Part shown: positions 49,509 through 58,737 of the stretch, in pieces | How positions within the stretch are numbered: position 1 is the first letter of the stretch | Layout: every line of letters begins with the position of its first letter | From: UBA5066 sp048500275 | GTDB lineage: Bacteria > Acidobacteriota > Thermoanaerobaculia > UBA5066 | DNA: 64,000 bases | NCBI GenBank assembly: GCA_048500275.1 | Contig: JASNYI010000003.1 | Location: 806,001 to 870,000, forward strand | Direction of reading: 5' to 3' | Notes under the pieces: generated by a model | Told to the model about the DNA's origin: nothing | What the model saw: the letters and a program-made list of their open reading frames with translations, nothing else | The model's database searches: none | Program-made: the position numbers and the translations under genes

Positions 49509-50549
49509 TCAGACCCGGCGGCGGTAGGCGCCCTCGCCCATCAGTGCCGCGGGGACCGGCAGGTCGATCATGCTCTTGAGCCCCGGCGTCGCCGCGACGA
49601 CGTGCGGGATCATGTTCACCGCGACGCCCATCGTGGCGATGCCCCCCGCGATCTCGGGGCCTGTCGACATGTGGATCTCGGGCCTGCCGTAGATGTCGAT
49701 GTAGTCGCCCGTTCCCTGCCCCTCGAGGTGGGGGTGGACCTGCTGCGGGTGGACGAGCTTCACGACCGGCTTCCCGTTCGCGTAGCCGATCGCCGTGTGC
49801 GCGCACCCCGCGACCATGCCGGGCGCGATCTTCACGTGCGGCGTTTCGCGGTAGACCTTCGAGACGATCGGCTCTCGCGTCTGCTCGATCCGATCCACGC
49901 CGAGGCCGAGGGCGTCGCTGATCATCCGGATGCTCTCGGGGAAGCCGACGTGCCCGACGATCGAGCCGTCGGCGACCCCCTTCGCGAACTCTTCCGGCGT
50001 CGTGCCGACCCCCTGCGTCTTCATGACGGTCGGGCCGTAGGGCGAGAGGTCGTTCACGCGGCTCGCCTCGATCCGCTCCACGCGGTGGCAGACGCCCGAG
50101 AGGAGGACGACGAGGAGGTCGAGGACGAAGCCCGGGTTCACGCCCGTGCCGAGGACGGTCACGCCGCTCGCCTTCGCGAGGGCGTCGATCTCGGCGGCCA
50201 GTTCCGGGTTCTGCGCCTCGGGGGCCGCCATCTCCTCGGCGATGGAGACGCAGTCGATTCCGGCCGCGAGGACCTTCTTCAGGTCCGGCATCTGCTCCTT
50301 CGTCCAGGAGGTCGTCGCGAGGACGACGAGGTCGACCTTCGCAGGGTCGAGAACCGCCACCGGGTCGCTCGTCACCGTCACGCCGAGCGTCCGCTCGGCG
50401 CCGAGGACGTCGCCGAGGTCCCGCCCCACGTAGTCGGGTCGCAGGTCGATGGCGCCGGCGAGCTCGAGCCCCTCCTTCTCGAGGACGAGGCGCGCGATAC
50501 CGCTCCCCATGGCGCCGAGGCCCCAGAGAGCCACACGGATCTTCTTCAT
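49509..50549 (-). CDS. ord: 2,4-diaminopentanoate dehydrogenase
   Basis: 346 aa. Oxidatively deaminates 2,4-diaminopentanoate at C4 with NAD(P)+. The dinucleotide-binding start VALWGLGAMGSGIARLVLEKEGLELAGAID fits the DapB-like fold; VLGTGVNPGFVLDLLVVLL and HLEGQGTGDYIDIYGRPEI are typical of Ord. The ATG at 50549 has AGGAGGATTCC upstream. First gene of the eight-gene operon. Confidence 0.92.
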   Translation of the reverse strand: MKKIRVALWGLGAMGSGIARLVLEKEGLELAGAIDLRPDYVGRDLGDVLGAERTLGVTVTSDPVAVLDPAKVDLVVLATTSWTKEQMPDLKKVLAAGIDCVSIAEEMAAPEAQNPELAAEIDALAKASGVTVLGTGVNPGFVLDLLVVLLSGVCHRVERIEASRVNDLSPYGPTVMKTQGVGTTPEEFAKGVADGSIVGHVGFPESIRMISDALGLGVDRIEQTREPIVSKVYRETPHVKIAPGMVAGCAHTAIGYANGKPVVKLVHPQQVHPHLEGQGTGDYIDIYGRPEIHMSTGPEIAGGIATMGVAVNMIPHVVAATPGLKSMIDLPVPAALMGEGAYRRRV

Positions 50550-50631
50550 TGGAATCCTCCTGCCGGACCGCCCGTTCGAACCGCCCGGCGGGGATTCCGC
50601 GGGCAGGAACAGTGGCGCCGTCCGGCGAGGC

Positions 50632-50637
50632 ATTCTA
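50632..50637 (-). promoter_or_regulatory. possible -10 element of the ornithine operon
   Basis: TAGAAT on the minus strand, one mismatch from TATAAT, about 83 bases upstream of the ord start. No convincing -35 hexamer is present, so it may be activator-dependent. Confidence 0.3.
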
Positions 50638-50789
50638 CCGCGGCCGGGGAGGAGGCCGTACCGGTTCGGCGTCCTGACACCGCATCGCGGGCGGGACGAC
50701 ACGGCCTCCCGCATCGGCCGGCCGGGACGCTCCCGGCACTCCCCGGGAGTTCGCCGCCGGGGCGCCGGGCCTCCGCGGCCCGGGCCGCG

Positions 50790-51242
50790 TCAGACCCCGA
50801 ACTGCACCAGGTGGTGGTCGCAGTGGCGGGCGGCGAGCCGGCCCCACTCGTCGGTGTCGAGGTCGCCGAAGGCGGGGTGAGTGCCCCAGCGGGGGCTCTT
50901 CTCCTTCCCGCGGAGAACGAACCGGTCGAGGGCCGCGTTCCACTCCGCGACGTCCCCTTCCCACTCGCCGGGCTCCGTTCGCTGGAACTCCGGGGTCGTC
51001 GGGACCTTCCCCTTCGGGATCGGGAGCGTGAAGACGAAGAGCCGGCGCAGGAGGGCGAGGCGGAACGGCGTCCATTTCGGGACGACGGGGACCTCGCCGA
51101 GCGCCACGCGGAAGGAGTCGGTCAGGTGGCAGATCATCTGCCGCGCGTTCATCTTCCCCCACCGCGCCGCGGCGTCGGGGCGCAGGGCCTCGACGCGGGT
51201 GCGGACGCGCCTTTCCGTGTCGGAGTCGAAGAGCGTGGTCAT
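50790..51242 (-). CDS. DUF1569/DinB-like protein
   Basis: 150 aa; the ATG at 51242 has AGGGGGAT upstream. Four-helix pattern of DUF1569/DinB-like metal-binding proteins: KMNARQMICHLTDSFRVALGE near the N-terminus with the first His, and WGRLAARHCDHHLVQFGV at the end with the last His ligands; HPAFGDLDTDEWG matches this family closely. Some DinB-fold enzymes are thiol transferases, but no activity is known for this type. Confidence 0.8.
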   Translation of the reverse strand: MTTLFDSDTERRVRTRVEALRPDAAARWGKMNARQMICHLTDSFRVALGEVPVVPKWTPFRLALLRRLFVFTLPIPKGKVPTTPEFQRTEPGEWEGDVAEWNAALDRFVLRGKEKSPRWGTHPAFGDLDTDEWGRLAARHCDHHLVQFGV

Positions 51243-51264
51243 CGGATCCCCCTTCACGCGACGA

Positions 51265-51825
51265 TCATGCCCTTCCCCGGCTCTCTCCGCCGAAGGCGCC
51301 CCCGGCGACGAGGTGGGCGGCTCGAAGCGGCTCCGGGATGCGGCCGTTCCTGGCCGTCCGGTGAATCACGTCCGCGGCGGACTCGAGCGTGAGGCCCTGC
51401 CGCTGGACGAAGACCCCCGCGCACGGCTCCATCGGCCCCGCCGCCTCGACGAGCGCCCACTTCCGGGCGCCGCCCGGGACGCGCGACAGGAGCGCGTCGC
51501 GGATCGACCCGAGGTCCGGCGCGCTCCGCGCCACGACGAGGACGGGGAGGCCCGTGAGGCGCGCGAGGCCGGCCAGGTCGACGACATTGAACCCGGCGAG
51601 CGCGATCCCCTGGAGGAGGACGAGCTGGAGCTGGGGCGCCCACTTCGACGCCGTGACGAGACGCGCGAGGACCTCCGTCGCGTTCCGGCCGTCCTTTCGG
51701 ACCTTTCCGGAGACGACTCCGGTGAGCGTCGCCTCCGAGAAGACGCAGCCGACGACCGGGACGTCCCCGCGGCGGGTGCGCGGGAACGGGGCGTCGTCGA
51801 AGCCGACGAGGTGGGAGAAGGGCAC
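51265..51825 (-). CDS. DUF99 family protein (endonuclease V-like fold)
   Basis: 186 aa if started at the GTG at 51825, where homology begins (HLVGFDDAPFPRTRRGDVPVVGCVFS). GTG at 51876 is an alternative; neither has a good ribosome site. DUF99 hallmarks: GFDDAPF, VRKDGRNATEVLARLV, LQGIALAGFNVVDLAGLARLTGLPVLVV. The family is related in fold to endonuclease V, whose acidic residues are partly present here (DD near the start), but function is unknown. Divergent from the kinase gene at 51941. Confidence 0.75.
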   Translation of the reverse strand: MPFSHLVGFDDAPFPRTRRGDVPVVGCVFSEATLTGVVSGKVRKDGRNATEVLARLVTASKWAPQLQLVLLQGIALAGFNVVDLAGLARLTGLPVLVVARSAPDLGSIRDALLSRVPGGARKWALVEAAGPMEPCAGVFVQRQGLTLESAADVIHRTARNGRIPEPLRAAHLVAGGAFGGESRGRA

Positions 51826-51940
51826 GGGGAAGAGGTTATCCGAGCACGCCGACGCGAGTCGTCCTCCGTTCCGCACGCCGCACCGCCCCGTCCGCGCAGT
51901 AGACTGACCCGTAACGAATCCAAATGGGCAGGGGTGCGTC

Positions 51941-54670
51941 GTGACGGAACGGACGCTCGACCGCTACCGCATCCTCCGCGAGCTGGGGCGCGGGGGGATG
52001 GGCGTCGTCCACGAGGCGCTCGACACGACGCTCGGCCGGCGCGTCGCGCTGAAGGTGCTCCCTCCCGAGCGGGTCGCCGACGACGAACGCCGCGAACGGT
52101 TCCTCAGGGAGGCGCGCGCGGCCTCCGCCCTCAACCACCCCGGCATCGTGACGGTCCACGACCTCGGGAGCGCCGAGGGGCTCGACTTCATCGTCATGGA
52201 GCTCGTCGAGGGGGAGACGCTCGCCGAGCGGATCGCACGCGGCCCGATGGCCCTCGGCCCGGCCCTCGACCTCGCCGTCCAGGTGGCCGACGCCCTCGCC
52301 CGCGCCCACGCGGCCGGGATCGTCCACCGCGACCTGAAACCCTCGAACGTCATGGTGACGCCCGAGGGGACGGCCAAGATCCTCGACTTCGGCCTCGCCA
52401 AGCTCGTCGAGCCGCCGTCCGGAGAGGGGGGCGACACGCTGCGCCTGCGCCGGCTCGACCAGGGGGAGAGCGCCGAGGGGGTCCTCCTCGGAACGGTGCC
52501 GTACATGTCCCCGGAGCAGGCCGCGGGCAAGCCGGTCGACGCGCGGAGCGACGTCTTCTCCTTCGGGATACTCCTCTACGAGATGCTGACGGGGCGGCAC
52601 CCCTTCCGGCAGCCGACGGCGCTCGAGACCCTCTCGGCGATCCGCACGGCCGAGCCGGTTCCGCCGGGCGAGGCCGTCCCGTCGGTGCCGCCCGAGGTGG
52701 AGCGCGCCGTCCTGCGCTGCCTGCGCAAGGAGCCGTCCCGTCGCTGGCAGGGAATGGCCGACCTGAGAGCGGTCCTCGAGGACCTGAGGGAGGATTCGGA
52801 GTCGGGCCGCAAGGGGGCCGCGACCGCGACGGTGTCCGCGCCGCGGCGATGGCGCGGGCCGCTCGCGCTGGCCGGAGTCGCCCTCGCGGCCCTCGCAGCC
52901 GCCGGCGTCGTCTTCCTGAACCGCCCGGCCCCTCCCGCCGCCCCGCTCGCGGCACAGCGCCTGACGTACGAACCGGGCTTCGCGAACCAGCCGAGCCTCT
53001 CACGCGATGGCAACCTCGTCGTCTACGCCTCCGACCGGGCCGGCGGCGGGAACGTCGACCTCTGGCTCCAGCACGTGTCCCAGCGGAGCCCGGTCCGCCT
53101 GACCACGGACCCGGCTATCGACGAGATGCCTTCTTTCTCCGCCGACGGCTCCCGCGTCGCTTTCCGCTCCGCGAGGGAAGGCGGCGGCATCTGGATCGTC
53201 AACGCCCTGGGGGGCGCGGAGCGACTCCTCGCCCCGCGCGCAACGCTCCCCCGCTTCTCGCCGGACGGGCGATTCGTAGCCTGCGTGGAGGACGTCCCGT
53301 GGCGCCCCGCGGGCCTCCGGCAGCTCCTCCTCGTCCCGGCCGACGGCGGCACGCCGAGACCCTTCGCCGCCGGCTTCGGGACGTACGAGCTGCCCGGGAG
53401 CTTCGGCCCCGTCTTCTCGCCGGACGGGCGCCTTCTCCTCTTCAAGGGAGCCCGGATCGCCTCGCCCCGGGAGGTCGAGTGGTGGGTCGCTCCCGTGGAC
53501 GGCGGGCCGGTCGCCTCGAGCGGGGCCGCGAGAGCCCTCGGACAGATCGACGTGATCCAGGTCCCGGTGGCGTGGGTCCCCGGCTGGCTGATCCTCGTCG
53601 CCGGGACGACGTTCCAGGGGACGAGCCACTACCGAGCGCCGATCTCGGACGACGGCCAGCTCCTGGGGCCACCCGAGCTCCTCGTACCGGGCTCGGGACT
53701 CTCCTCGGAGGCGAGCGTCTCCACGGACGGCAGGATGGCGTTCTCGAGGGCCAGCTGGGTCGTGAACGTCTGGGGCGTGCCCCTCGACCCGTCCTCGGGC
53801 CGGGCCGCGGGCGAGCCGCAGCGCCTGACGAGTGACGCCGCGCCGAAGTTCGGGATGTGCGTCTCCCGCGACGGGTCGCGGCTCGCCTTCACCAGCGTCG
53901 AGGGCCCCGTGGACGCGCGGCGCACGAGCCTTCACGTCGTCGACCTCGCCACGGGGCGCGAGAGCGTCCCGGTCGAGGGGCCCGCCCGCTCGATCTCCCC
54001 CTTCCCGCGGCTTTCCGCCGACGGGGCCCGCCTCGGCTGGTCCGACGTCGTCGAGGGCCGACGAGTCTCCTACCTCGCCGGCACCGGGCCGACGCCCGCG
54101 ACCGAGCTCTGCACGGACTGCTCGCTCCTCGCGTTCCTCGAGGACCCGCGATTCGCCCTCGCGAAGGCGGGCACCCGGCGCCTCGTCCGCCTGGCGCTCG
54201 AGGAGGGAGCGGTGGAGACGATCGTCGAGGGAGAGCCGGGGGCGATTCTCGACGCCGACGCCTCCCCGGGCGACCGCTGGCTCGCCTTCCTCGCCGGTCG
54301 CCCCGACGGCGACGTCGAGCTCCGTCTCCGGGCACTCGACCCGGCCACGACGGCCCCGGACGAGGTCCTCCTCGAGCGCTCCGCGGCGTGGATGGGCGCC
54401 CCGCGCTGGTCTGCCGACGGACGGTTCCTCTACTACCTCTCGCAGCGGGACGGCGAGGTCTGCGTATGGGCCCTGCCCGTCGATCCCGCGACGGGAATTC
54501 GCGCGGGAGAGCCGTTCGCCGTCCTCCACCTCCACGGCTCGCCCGCCCGCTGCTGGGGGCCGCGCGGCGCCTACACGCTCTCCGTCGGGCAGGGACGCCT
54601 CGCCGTCACCGCCTCGGAGGTCCGCGGCGACGTCCACCTCGCCCGGCTCCCGGGGGCGTTCGGACCGTAG
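51941..54670 (+). CDS. Ser/Thr protein kinase with transmembrane helix and PD40 beta-propeller
   Basis: 909 aa from a GTG. Cytoplasmic kinase: LGRGGMGVVHEA, Lys38, HRD 129-131 (IVHRDLKPSN), DFG 149-151, SPEQ 190-193. Transmembrane helix about 306-326, then an extracytoplasmic propeller of about 570 residues with PD40 repeats (PSLSRDGNLVVYASD, PSFSADGSRVAF, PRFSPDGRFVAC, PRWSADGRFLYYLSQ). This architecture is common in Acidobacteriota. Ligand unknown. Kinase residues are all intact. Confidence 0.92.
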   Translation: MTERTLDRYRILRELGRGGMGVVHEALDTTLGRRVALKVLPPERVADDERRERFLREARAASALNHPGIVTVHDLGSAEGLDFIVMELVEGETLAERIARGPMALGPALDLAVQVADALARAHAAGIVHRDLKPSNVMVTPEGTAKILDFGLAKLVEPPSGEGGDTLRLRRLDQGESAEGVLLGTVPYMSPEQAAGKPVDARSDVFSFGILLYEMLTGRHPFRQPTALETLSAIRTAEPVPPGEAVPSVPPEVERAVLRCLRKEPSRRWQGMADLRAVLEDLREDSESGRKGAATATVSAPRRWRGPLALAGVALAALAAAGVVFLNRPAPPAAPLAAQRLTYEPGFANQPSLSRDGNLVVYASDRAGGGNVDLWLQHVSQRSPVRLTTDPAIDEMPSFSADGSRVAFRSAREGGGIWIVNALGGAERLLAPRATLPRFSPDGRFVACVEDVPWRPAGLRQLLLVPADGGTPRPFAAGFGTYELPGSFGPVFSPDGRLLLFKGARIASPREVEWWVAPVDGGPVASSGAARALGQIDVIQVPVAWVPGWLILVAGTTFQGTSHYRAPISDDGQLLGPPELLVPGSGLSSEASVSTDGRMAFSRASWVVNVWGVPLDPSSGRAAGEPQRLTSDAAPKFGMCVSRDGSRLAFTSVEGPVDARRTSLHVVDLATGRESVPVEGPARSISPFPRLSADGARLGWSDVVEGRRVSYLAGTGPTPATELCTDCSLLAFLEDPRFALAKAGTRRLVRLALEEGAVETIVEGEPGAILDADASPGDRWLAFLAGRPDGDVELRLRALDPATTAPDEVLLERSAAWMGAPRWSADGRFLYYLSQRDGEVCVWALPVDPATGIRAGEPFAVLHLHGSPARCWGPRGAYTLSVGQGRLAVTASEVRGDVHLARLPGAFGP

Positions 54671-54710
54671 CCCCCGGGAGCCCGCTCGACGAGGAACCCG
54701 GGCCCGCCGG

Positions 54711-55856
54711 TCAGTCGATCGGCTTGCCCGCCTCGAGCTTCTCGATCATCCCCTTCAGGTTGCTGCGGTTCCCGTCGTCCGGCGCCTGGGCGAGCGCCTT
54801 CTTCGCCGCCGCGAGGGCTTCCTTCAGCTTCCCCTGGGCGGACCAGGCCCGCATGAGGCCGACCTCGACGGGCCACTGCCCGGGGTGCTTCTTCGCGTTC
54901 AGGAGGTAGACGGCGACGGCCTCGTCGGTCTTCTTCTGCGCCTGCAGCTGACGGCCGTACATGTGGAGGTCGACGGCGGTCGCCGTCGGGTGCGCCGTCG
55001 CCTTCTGCATCGTCGCCTTCGCCGCGTCGGCCATGCCGTTGGCCGCCTGGGCCTGCGAGAGCGTGCTCAGCGTCCGGAAGTTCTCCTGCCCCGAGAAGCT
55101 CGGCGTCGCCGCGTGCTCGGCCCACTTCAGCGCCTCGGGAAGGTTCACCTTCCTCGCCAGGCAGAACTGCGCCGCCTGTTCCCACGACTCCCAGGAGAAG
55201 CCGGTCGAGCCGCGGAGCTGGTTGCGGATCTCGGCGAGGTAGAGGCCGTCGATGTCGGCGACCTCGACGCGGACCGGGACCTCCAGCTCGTCCCACCGGA
55301 GCGCCACCGTCGCCTCGGACGGTTTCCTCTCGACGAACTCGAACGTCATCCAGTGCGTGTAGGGCGCCTTGCGCGGCTTCACCTTCACGCGGAGCGCGTC
55401 CTCCTTCGCGTCGTAGAAGTAGTGCCCCCACGACGTGGAGTTCTTCGAGAAGACGACCGTGAACTCCTCGGGCCCCGGGACCATGAAGAGGCCGTAGGAG
55501 CCGGCCGCGAGGGGCTGCCCCTCGACCTTCACGTCGTGCGAGACGCGAAAGACGGTGTTCTCGTTCGCGCCGGCCCGCCAGGGGCACTCGTCGCCGCACG
55601 TGCCGAAGGTGTCCGACGACATCCCGTACGGGACGAGGCCGCCCCAGATCTTCCCGCGCCGGTCGGTGCCGTCGGGGGCGGTCACCTTCGGGCTGTTGTA
55701 GGTGACGCTCACCTCCACGGGCCCGATCCACTGCGAGACCGAGGCCTTCTGGTTCCCGCCGCTCGGCGGACCGGCGAGGCGCTGCGCGGCCGCCGGGGCG
55801 GCGAGAGCGAGGGAGAGGACGAGGGCCGGCGCGAGCCGGAGCGGGCTTCGATCCAT
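54711..55856 (-). CDS. secreted DUF2911 protein with TPR-like C-terminus
   Basis: 381 aa with signal peptide (1-24, ending AAAQ). DUF2911 domain about 35-190: VSVTYNSPKV, IWGGLVPYGM, WRAGANENTVFRVSHDV, LAAGSYGLFMVPGPEEFTVVFSK. The C-terminal half (about 215-375) is helical and TPR-like (EALKWAEHAA, DEAVAVYLLNAKKHPGQW, GKLKEALAAAKKAL). An extra Cys pair (CGDEC) interrupts the DUF2911 motif between PYGM and WRAG. Function unknown; located in the periplasm or outside. Confidence 0.85.
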   Translation of the reverse strand: MDRSPLRLAPALVLSLALAAPAAAQRLAGPPSGGNQKASVSQWIGPVEVSVTYNSPKVTAPDGTDRRGKIWGGLVPYGMSSDTFGTCGDECPWRAGANENTVFRVSHDVKVEGQPLAAGSYGLFMVPGPEEFTVVFSKNSTSWGHYFYDAKEDALRVKVKPRKAPYTHWMTFEFVERKPSEATVALRWDELEVPVRVEVADIDGLYLAEIRNQLRGSTGFSWESWEQAAQFCLARKVNLPEALKWAEHAATPSFSGQENFRTLSTLSQAQAANGMADAAKATMQKATAHPTATAVDLHMYGRQLQAQKKTDEAVAVYLLNAKKHPGQWPVEVGLMRAWSAQGKLKEALAAAKKALAQAPDDGNRSNLKGMIEKLEAGKPID

Positions 55857-55942
55857 CGGGCCTCCTCGGGAACGGCCGCGCCGGGGCCCCGGGCGGGCTC
55901 CGGACGGGCCGCTCCTCGTGCGTTCGTCTTCCGAGATACGTC

Positions 55943-56186
55943 TCCCCCGCCGCCGGGTTTCCGGCGGCGCGGGGACGTCGGCTCCGGCGCCTACTCCGGA
56001 AGGTTCCCGAAGACGAACCGGTCGACGGGGGCCCAGCCCCTGTCCTTGATCTCACCGCTTCGCCAGACCGCCCACTGCGGGAGACCCGGCGTCCAGCTCT
56101 TCGTCATCCGGTAGAGCTCGAGCGCCGAATTCCCCGCGAAGAGCCAGACGACGCGTTCGGGGTTCCAGGGGTTCGGGACAGAGAGG
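55943..56186 (-). pseudogene. duplicated 3'-end fragment of the Ntn-hydrolase-like gene
   Basis: On the minus strand 55991-56186 would encode the last ~65 residues of the protein at 59054-62281 (VPNPWNPERVVWLFAGN to the stop), with no start. By eye there are about 14 mismatches in 196 bases and no gaps. The copy extends beyond the stop into the hairpin region (stem 55948-55956 with 55961-55969). Homology stops abruptly near 56187. It fills most of the 348-base space between 55857 and 56204; nothing else is seen there. Confidence 0.85.
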
Positions 56187-56204
56187 CTACGCGCCTGTCG
56201 CCTC

Positions 56205-58394
56205 CTAGGGAGTGACTCGGGTGACGACGCGCAGAGTGACGATCTCCTCCGCGCGTTCTCCGGGTCGCAGGGCTCGCGTCGTCAAGAGGCCTCCCGTCTG
56301 CCCGAGGGCTACGGAAGCGAAAGACGCTGCTCGCGCCGCGAAGACCTCCACGAAGGACGGAGCGAGGCCGACGAGGTCTATCCGGCCCGTGCCGTCCGTG
56401 GCGGACGCCAGGCCCAGGGCCAGGAGGTGCTGCTGAAGGAACGGGACCGGGACGGGAGCGCCGTCCATCCGAAGGAAGAGCCACTCTCCGGCGAGCGGGG
56501 CATCGTCGGTGGCGCGGAGGACGAGCGAAAGCGTCGCCGGGCCGAACGCACAGCGATAGTCGTGCTCCTCGTCCCCCGGAAGCGGCCGCAGTGGCGTCAG
56601 GGCGCAGGCCGGGCCACCGGCGAGAATCCAGCCCGAAGCCTGCTCTCCTCGAAGCTCGAAGCGACCCGTGGCGTCCGTGCGGCCCGTCTCGAGGAGGTCC
56701 CCCGCCCCGTCCACGGACGCCAGGACTTGCCCCGTCGCGGGGCGGCCGTCCGCCCGGAGGAGCCGGCCTCGGAGGACGGGGATCGGCGTCATCGTCAGAA
56801 CGGTCTCCGGAAGCGGCCCGTCTCCGACCTCGACGAACGTCGGTTCCGACTCTCGATAGCGGGCACGGTTGGCGTGGACTCTCGCGGTGCCCCGGCCGAT
56901 GAGGGGGAACGCGAAGGAGCCGTCCTCGCCGGTGTCGACCAGCCGATGAAAGGTCCCGAGCCGGAGCGCGACCGTCGCGTCGGCGACCGGGCGGTTGTCC
57001 GGGGTCACGACGCGGCCCCTGAGAGCGTGCTCGTTCAGCTCGAAGTCGACCTCGGCCCCTCCCTTCGGCACCCAGGCGCGCTTCATCTCCACGGGAACGC
57101 TCTCGAGGAAGAGGACGAACTCGTGCGGGCCCTCGGTGAAGACCTCGGCCTCGTAGCGGCCGTCTTCACCCGTCTTCGCCCGCACGAAGCCCTCGTCGTC
57201 CCCCGGGAGGCCTGCGGAAGACCGTGCGCGAACCTGCACCGTCGCCGCCGGAATCGGCACGTCGGCGCGCGTCACGCTTCCCGCCACGGAGATCCTCTCG
57301 AGGGCCACCGTCTTCTCCGTCGTGCGACCCGACTCGACGTCCACGCCCTCGTCGAAGCCGAAACGCCCGCCCGGTTGAATCCTCACCGTCCAGCGTCCGG
57401 GCGGGACGTCGTCGAACCGGACCCTCCCGGCCTCGTCCGTTCGCCCGGCCTGAAGGGTCTTTCGGCCGACCGAGCCCCTCGTCGGTCTTTGCGGCTCGTT
57501 GTCGAGGAGCCGGCAGGGGACCTCCGCGACGTTCAGAGAGCCGCTTTCGAGACGCAGGGCGATCGCGCCCGCGCGCTCCAGCGGGACGTGACGGACCGCG
57601 AACGTGCCGCTCCGGGCCGAGGTCCAGGGGCGCTTCGCCGGGACGTAGCCCTTCCTCGACACCTCGACGTCCGCATCTCCCGCGGCGAGCCCCGAGAAGA
57701 GAGCGAAGCCTTCGGCCCCCGACGCGGCCCTCTGAGCCGGGCTCCCCTCGGGAGCGTCGCGGAGGCGAAGCTGGACCGCGGCGCCCTCGAGCGGCTCGCG
57801 CCCCTCGGTGACCCTGACGACCAGCGACCAACCCTTCCGGGAGCCCGGGCTCACCACAGAAGTCTCACCCGGCTTCAGCCGGAGGAGCCTGAGGTCCGGG
57901 GCGGCGTTCTCCCCGACGCCGAGGATCGACGCGACGAAGGCCCCTGCCGGGACGAACACCTCCTCGCCCGTGACGGACAGCCGGAACCTCGGACGGAGCA
58001 TGTCCGGGTCGTCGATCGCGTAGAGGGACACCGTGCGCGGCTCCGCCTTCGGGAAGCGAACCCGGGCCTTTCTCGGGACGACGACGCGCAGCGTCCCCGT
58101 GTCGTCGGGCTCGATCGCCTTGCCCGTGGCCTCCACGGGGCCGTGAGCCGGGCCCTCCAGCTCCAGCGCCTCGAGAATCGCCGGGAAGTCCGTCGGTGAG
58201 CTCGCGACGTACTCGGCGCACGTCCGGGCCTCCCGCGTGACACCGCAGATCGTCAGGCCGCTCGGAATCGGCGTCCCGAGATCGTCGACGGCCGCGATCC
58301 GGACGATCTTGCGGGCCGGCGGTTCGCCGACAGCGGGGCCCGCGATGAGGAAGAGGCTCAGAACGCACGGCCCGACGGTGACAGGACGAACCAT
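56205..58394 (-). CDS. secreted protein with carboxypeptidase-regulatory-like (Ig-type) repeats
   Basis: 729 aa; start chosen at 58394 because a signal peptide (LSLFLIAGPAVG) follows. A chain of beta-sandwich CarboxypepD_reg-like repeats is visible: GWSLVVRVTEGREPLEGAAVQL, VAGSVTRADVPIPAATVQVRA, LRGRVVTPDNRPVADATVAL, LRGRLLRADGRPATGQVLASV, each with a TDATGRFEL/TGEDGRYEAE-type hairpin. No catalytic domain is seen, so it is likely a structural or adhesive surface protein. It starts one base after the stop of the Cys-rich peptide gene, so the two are translationally coupled. Confidence 0.8.
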   Translation of the reverse strand: MVRPVTVGPCVLSLFLIAGPAVGEPPARKIVRIAAVDDLGTPIPSGLTICGVTREARTCAEYVASSPTDFPAILEALELEGPAHGPVEATGKAIEPDDTGTLRVVVPRKARVRFPKAEPRTVSLYAIDDPDMLRPRFRLSVTGEEVFVPAGAFVASILGVGENAAPDLRLLRLKPGETSVVSPGSRKGWSLVVRVTEGREPLEGAAVQLRLRDAPEGSPAQRAASGAEGFALFSGLAAGDADVEVSRKGYVPAKRPWTSARSGTFAVRHVPLERAGAIALRLESGSLNVAEVPCRLLDNEPQRPTRGSVGRKTLQAGRTDEAGRVRFDDVPPGRWTVRIQPGGRFGFDEGVDVESGRTTEKTVALERISVAGSVTRADVPIPAATVQVRARSSAGLPGDDEGFVRAKTGEDGRYEAEVFTEGPHEFVLFLESVPVEMKRAWVPKGGAEVDFELNEHALRGRVVTPDNRPVADATVALRLGTFHRLVDTGEDGSFAFPLIGRGTARVHANRARYRESEPTFVEVGDGPLPETVLTMTPIPVLRGRLLRADGRPATGQVLASVDGAGDLLETGRTDATGRFELRGEQASGWILAGGPACALTPLRPLPGDEEHDYRCAFGPATLSLVLRATDDAPLAGEWLFLRMDGAPVPVPFLQQHLLALGLASATDGTGRIDLVGLAPSFVEVFAARAASFASVALGQTGGLLTTRALRPGERAEEIVTLRVVTRVTP

Positions 58395-58395
58395 G

Positions 58396-58737
58396 TCAGG
58401 TTCTCGCCGACGCGTCCTCGACCCGCACAACGCCGAATGATGCAGGGACCGGGATGGGAATCCTGCTTGCGCTGCAGGGGGAAAGACCGTCGTCGGCGCC
58501 GGCGGGCCTGGCGGAGACGCTCGTCTGAGCCGAAGTAGTGCATGGCTCCTGCTGGCAGTAGCGACACCCCTGGACCGTGCATACGGAGCAACAGAAGATA
58601 CAGAAGTCGCAGTAGAAGCATCTGTCGTGTAGGTAGCATCCGCCGGTGCAAGCGCAGCCCTGCGCTTCGGCTGTTGGCGCCCCCGAGAAGGTCGCTACCA
58701 GGACCAGGAGAACGAGAGCGACGCGAAGTGTTCTCAT
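58396..58737 (-). CDS. small secreted Cys-rich protein
   Basis: 113 aa. Signal peptide about 1-26 (LVLLVLVATFSGAPTAEAQG). The next 40 residues hold 12 cysteines in the pattern C-x-C-x3-C-x5-C-x2-C-x2-C-x2-CC-x2-C-x4-C-x2-C-x4-C; a thirteenth follows in the Ser/Ala-rich tail. No family is recognised. It could be a disulfide-rich or metal-binding peptide. AGGAGG lies just before the ATG. Directly coupled to the 729-aa repeat protein, so the two probably work together. Confidence 0.75.
   Translation of the reverse strand: MRTLRVALVLLVLVATFSGAPTAEAQGCACTGGCYLHDRCFYCDFCIFCCSVCTVQGCRYCQQEPCTTSAQTSVSARPAGADDGLSPCSASRIPIPVPASFGVVRVEDASART

Noticed and set aside
50550..50789. A cobalamin riboswitch upstream of the B12-dependent ornithine operon
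   Set aside because: No B12-box-like sequence (GCCACTG type) or matching secondary structure was seen in the 240 bases upstream of ord.
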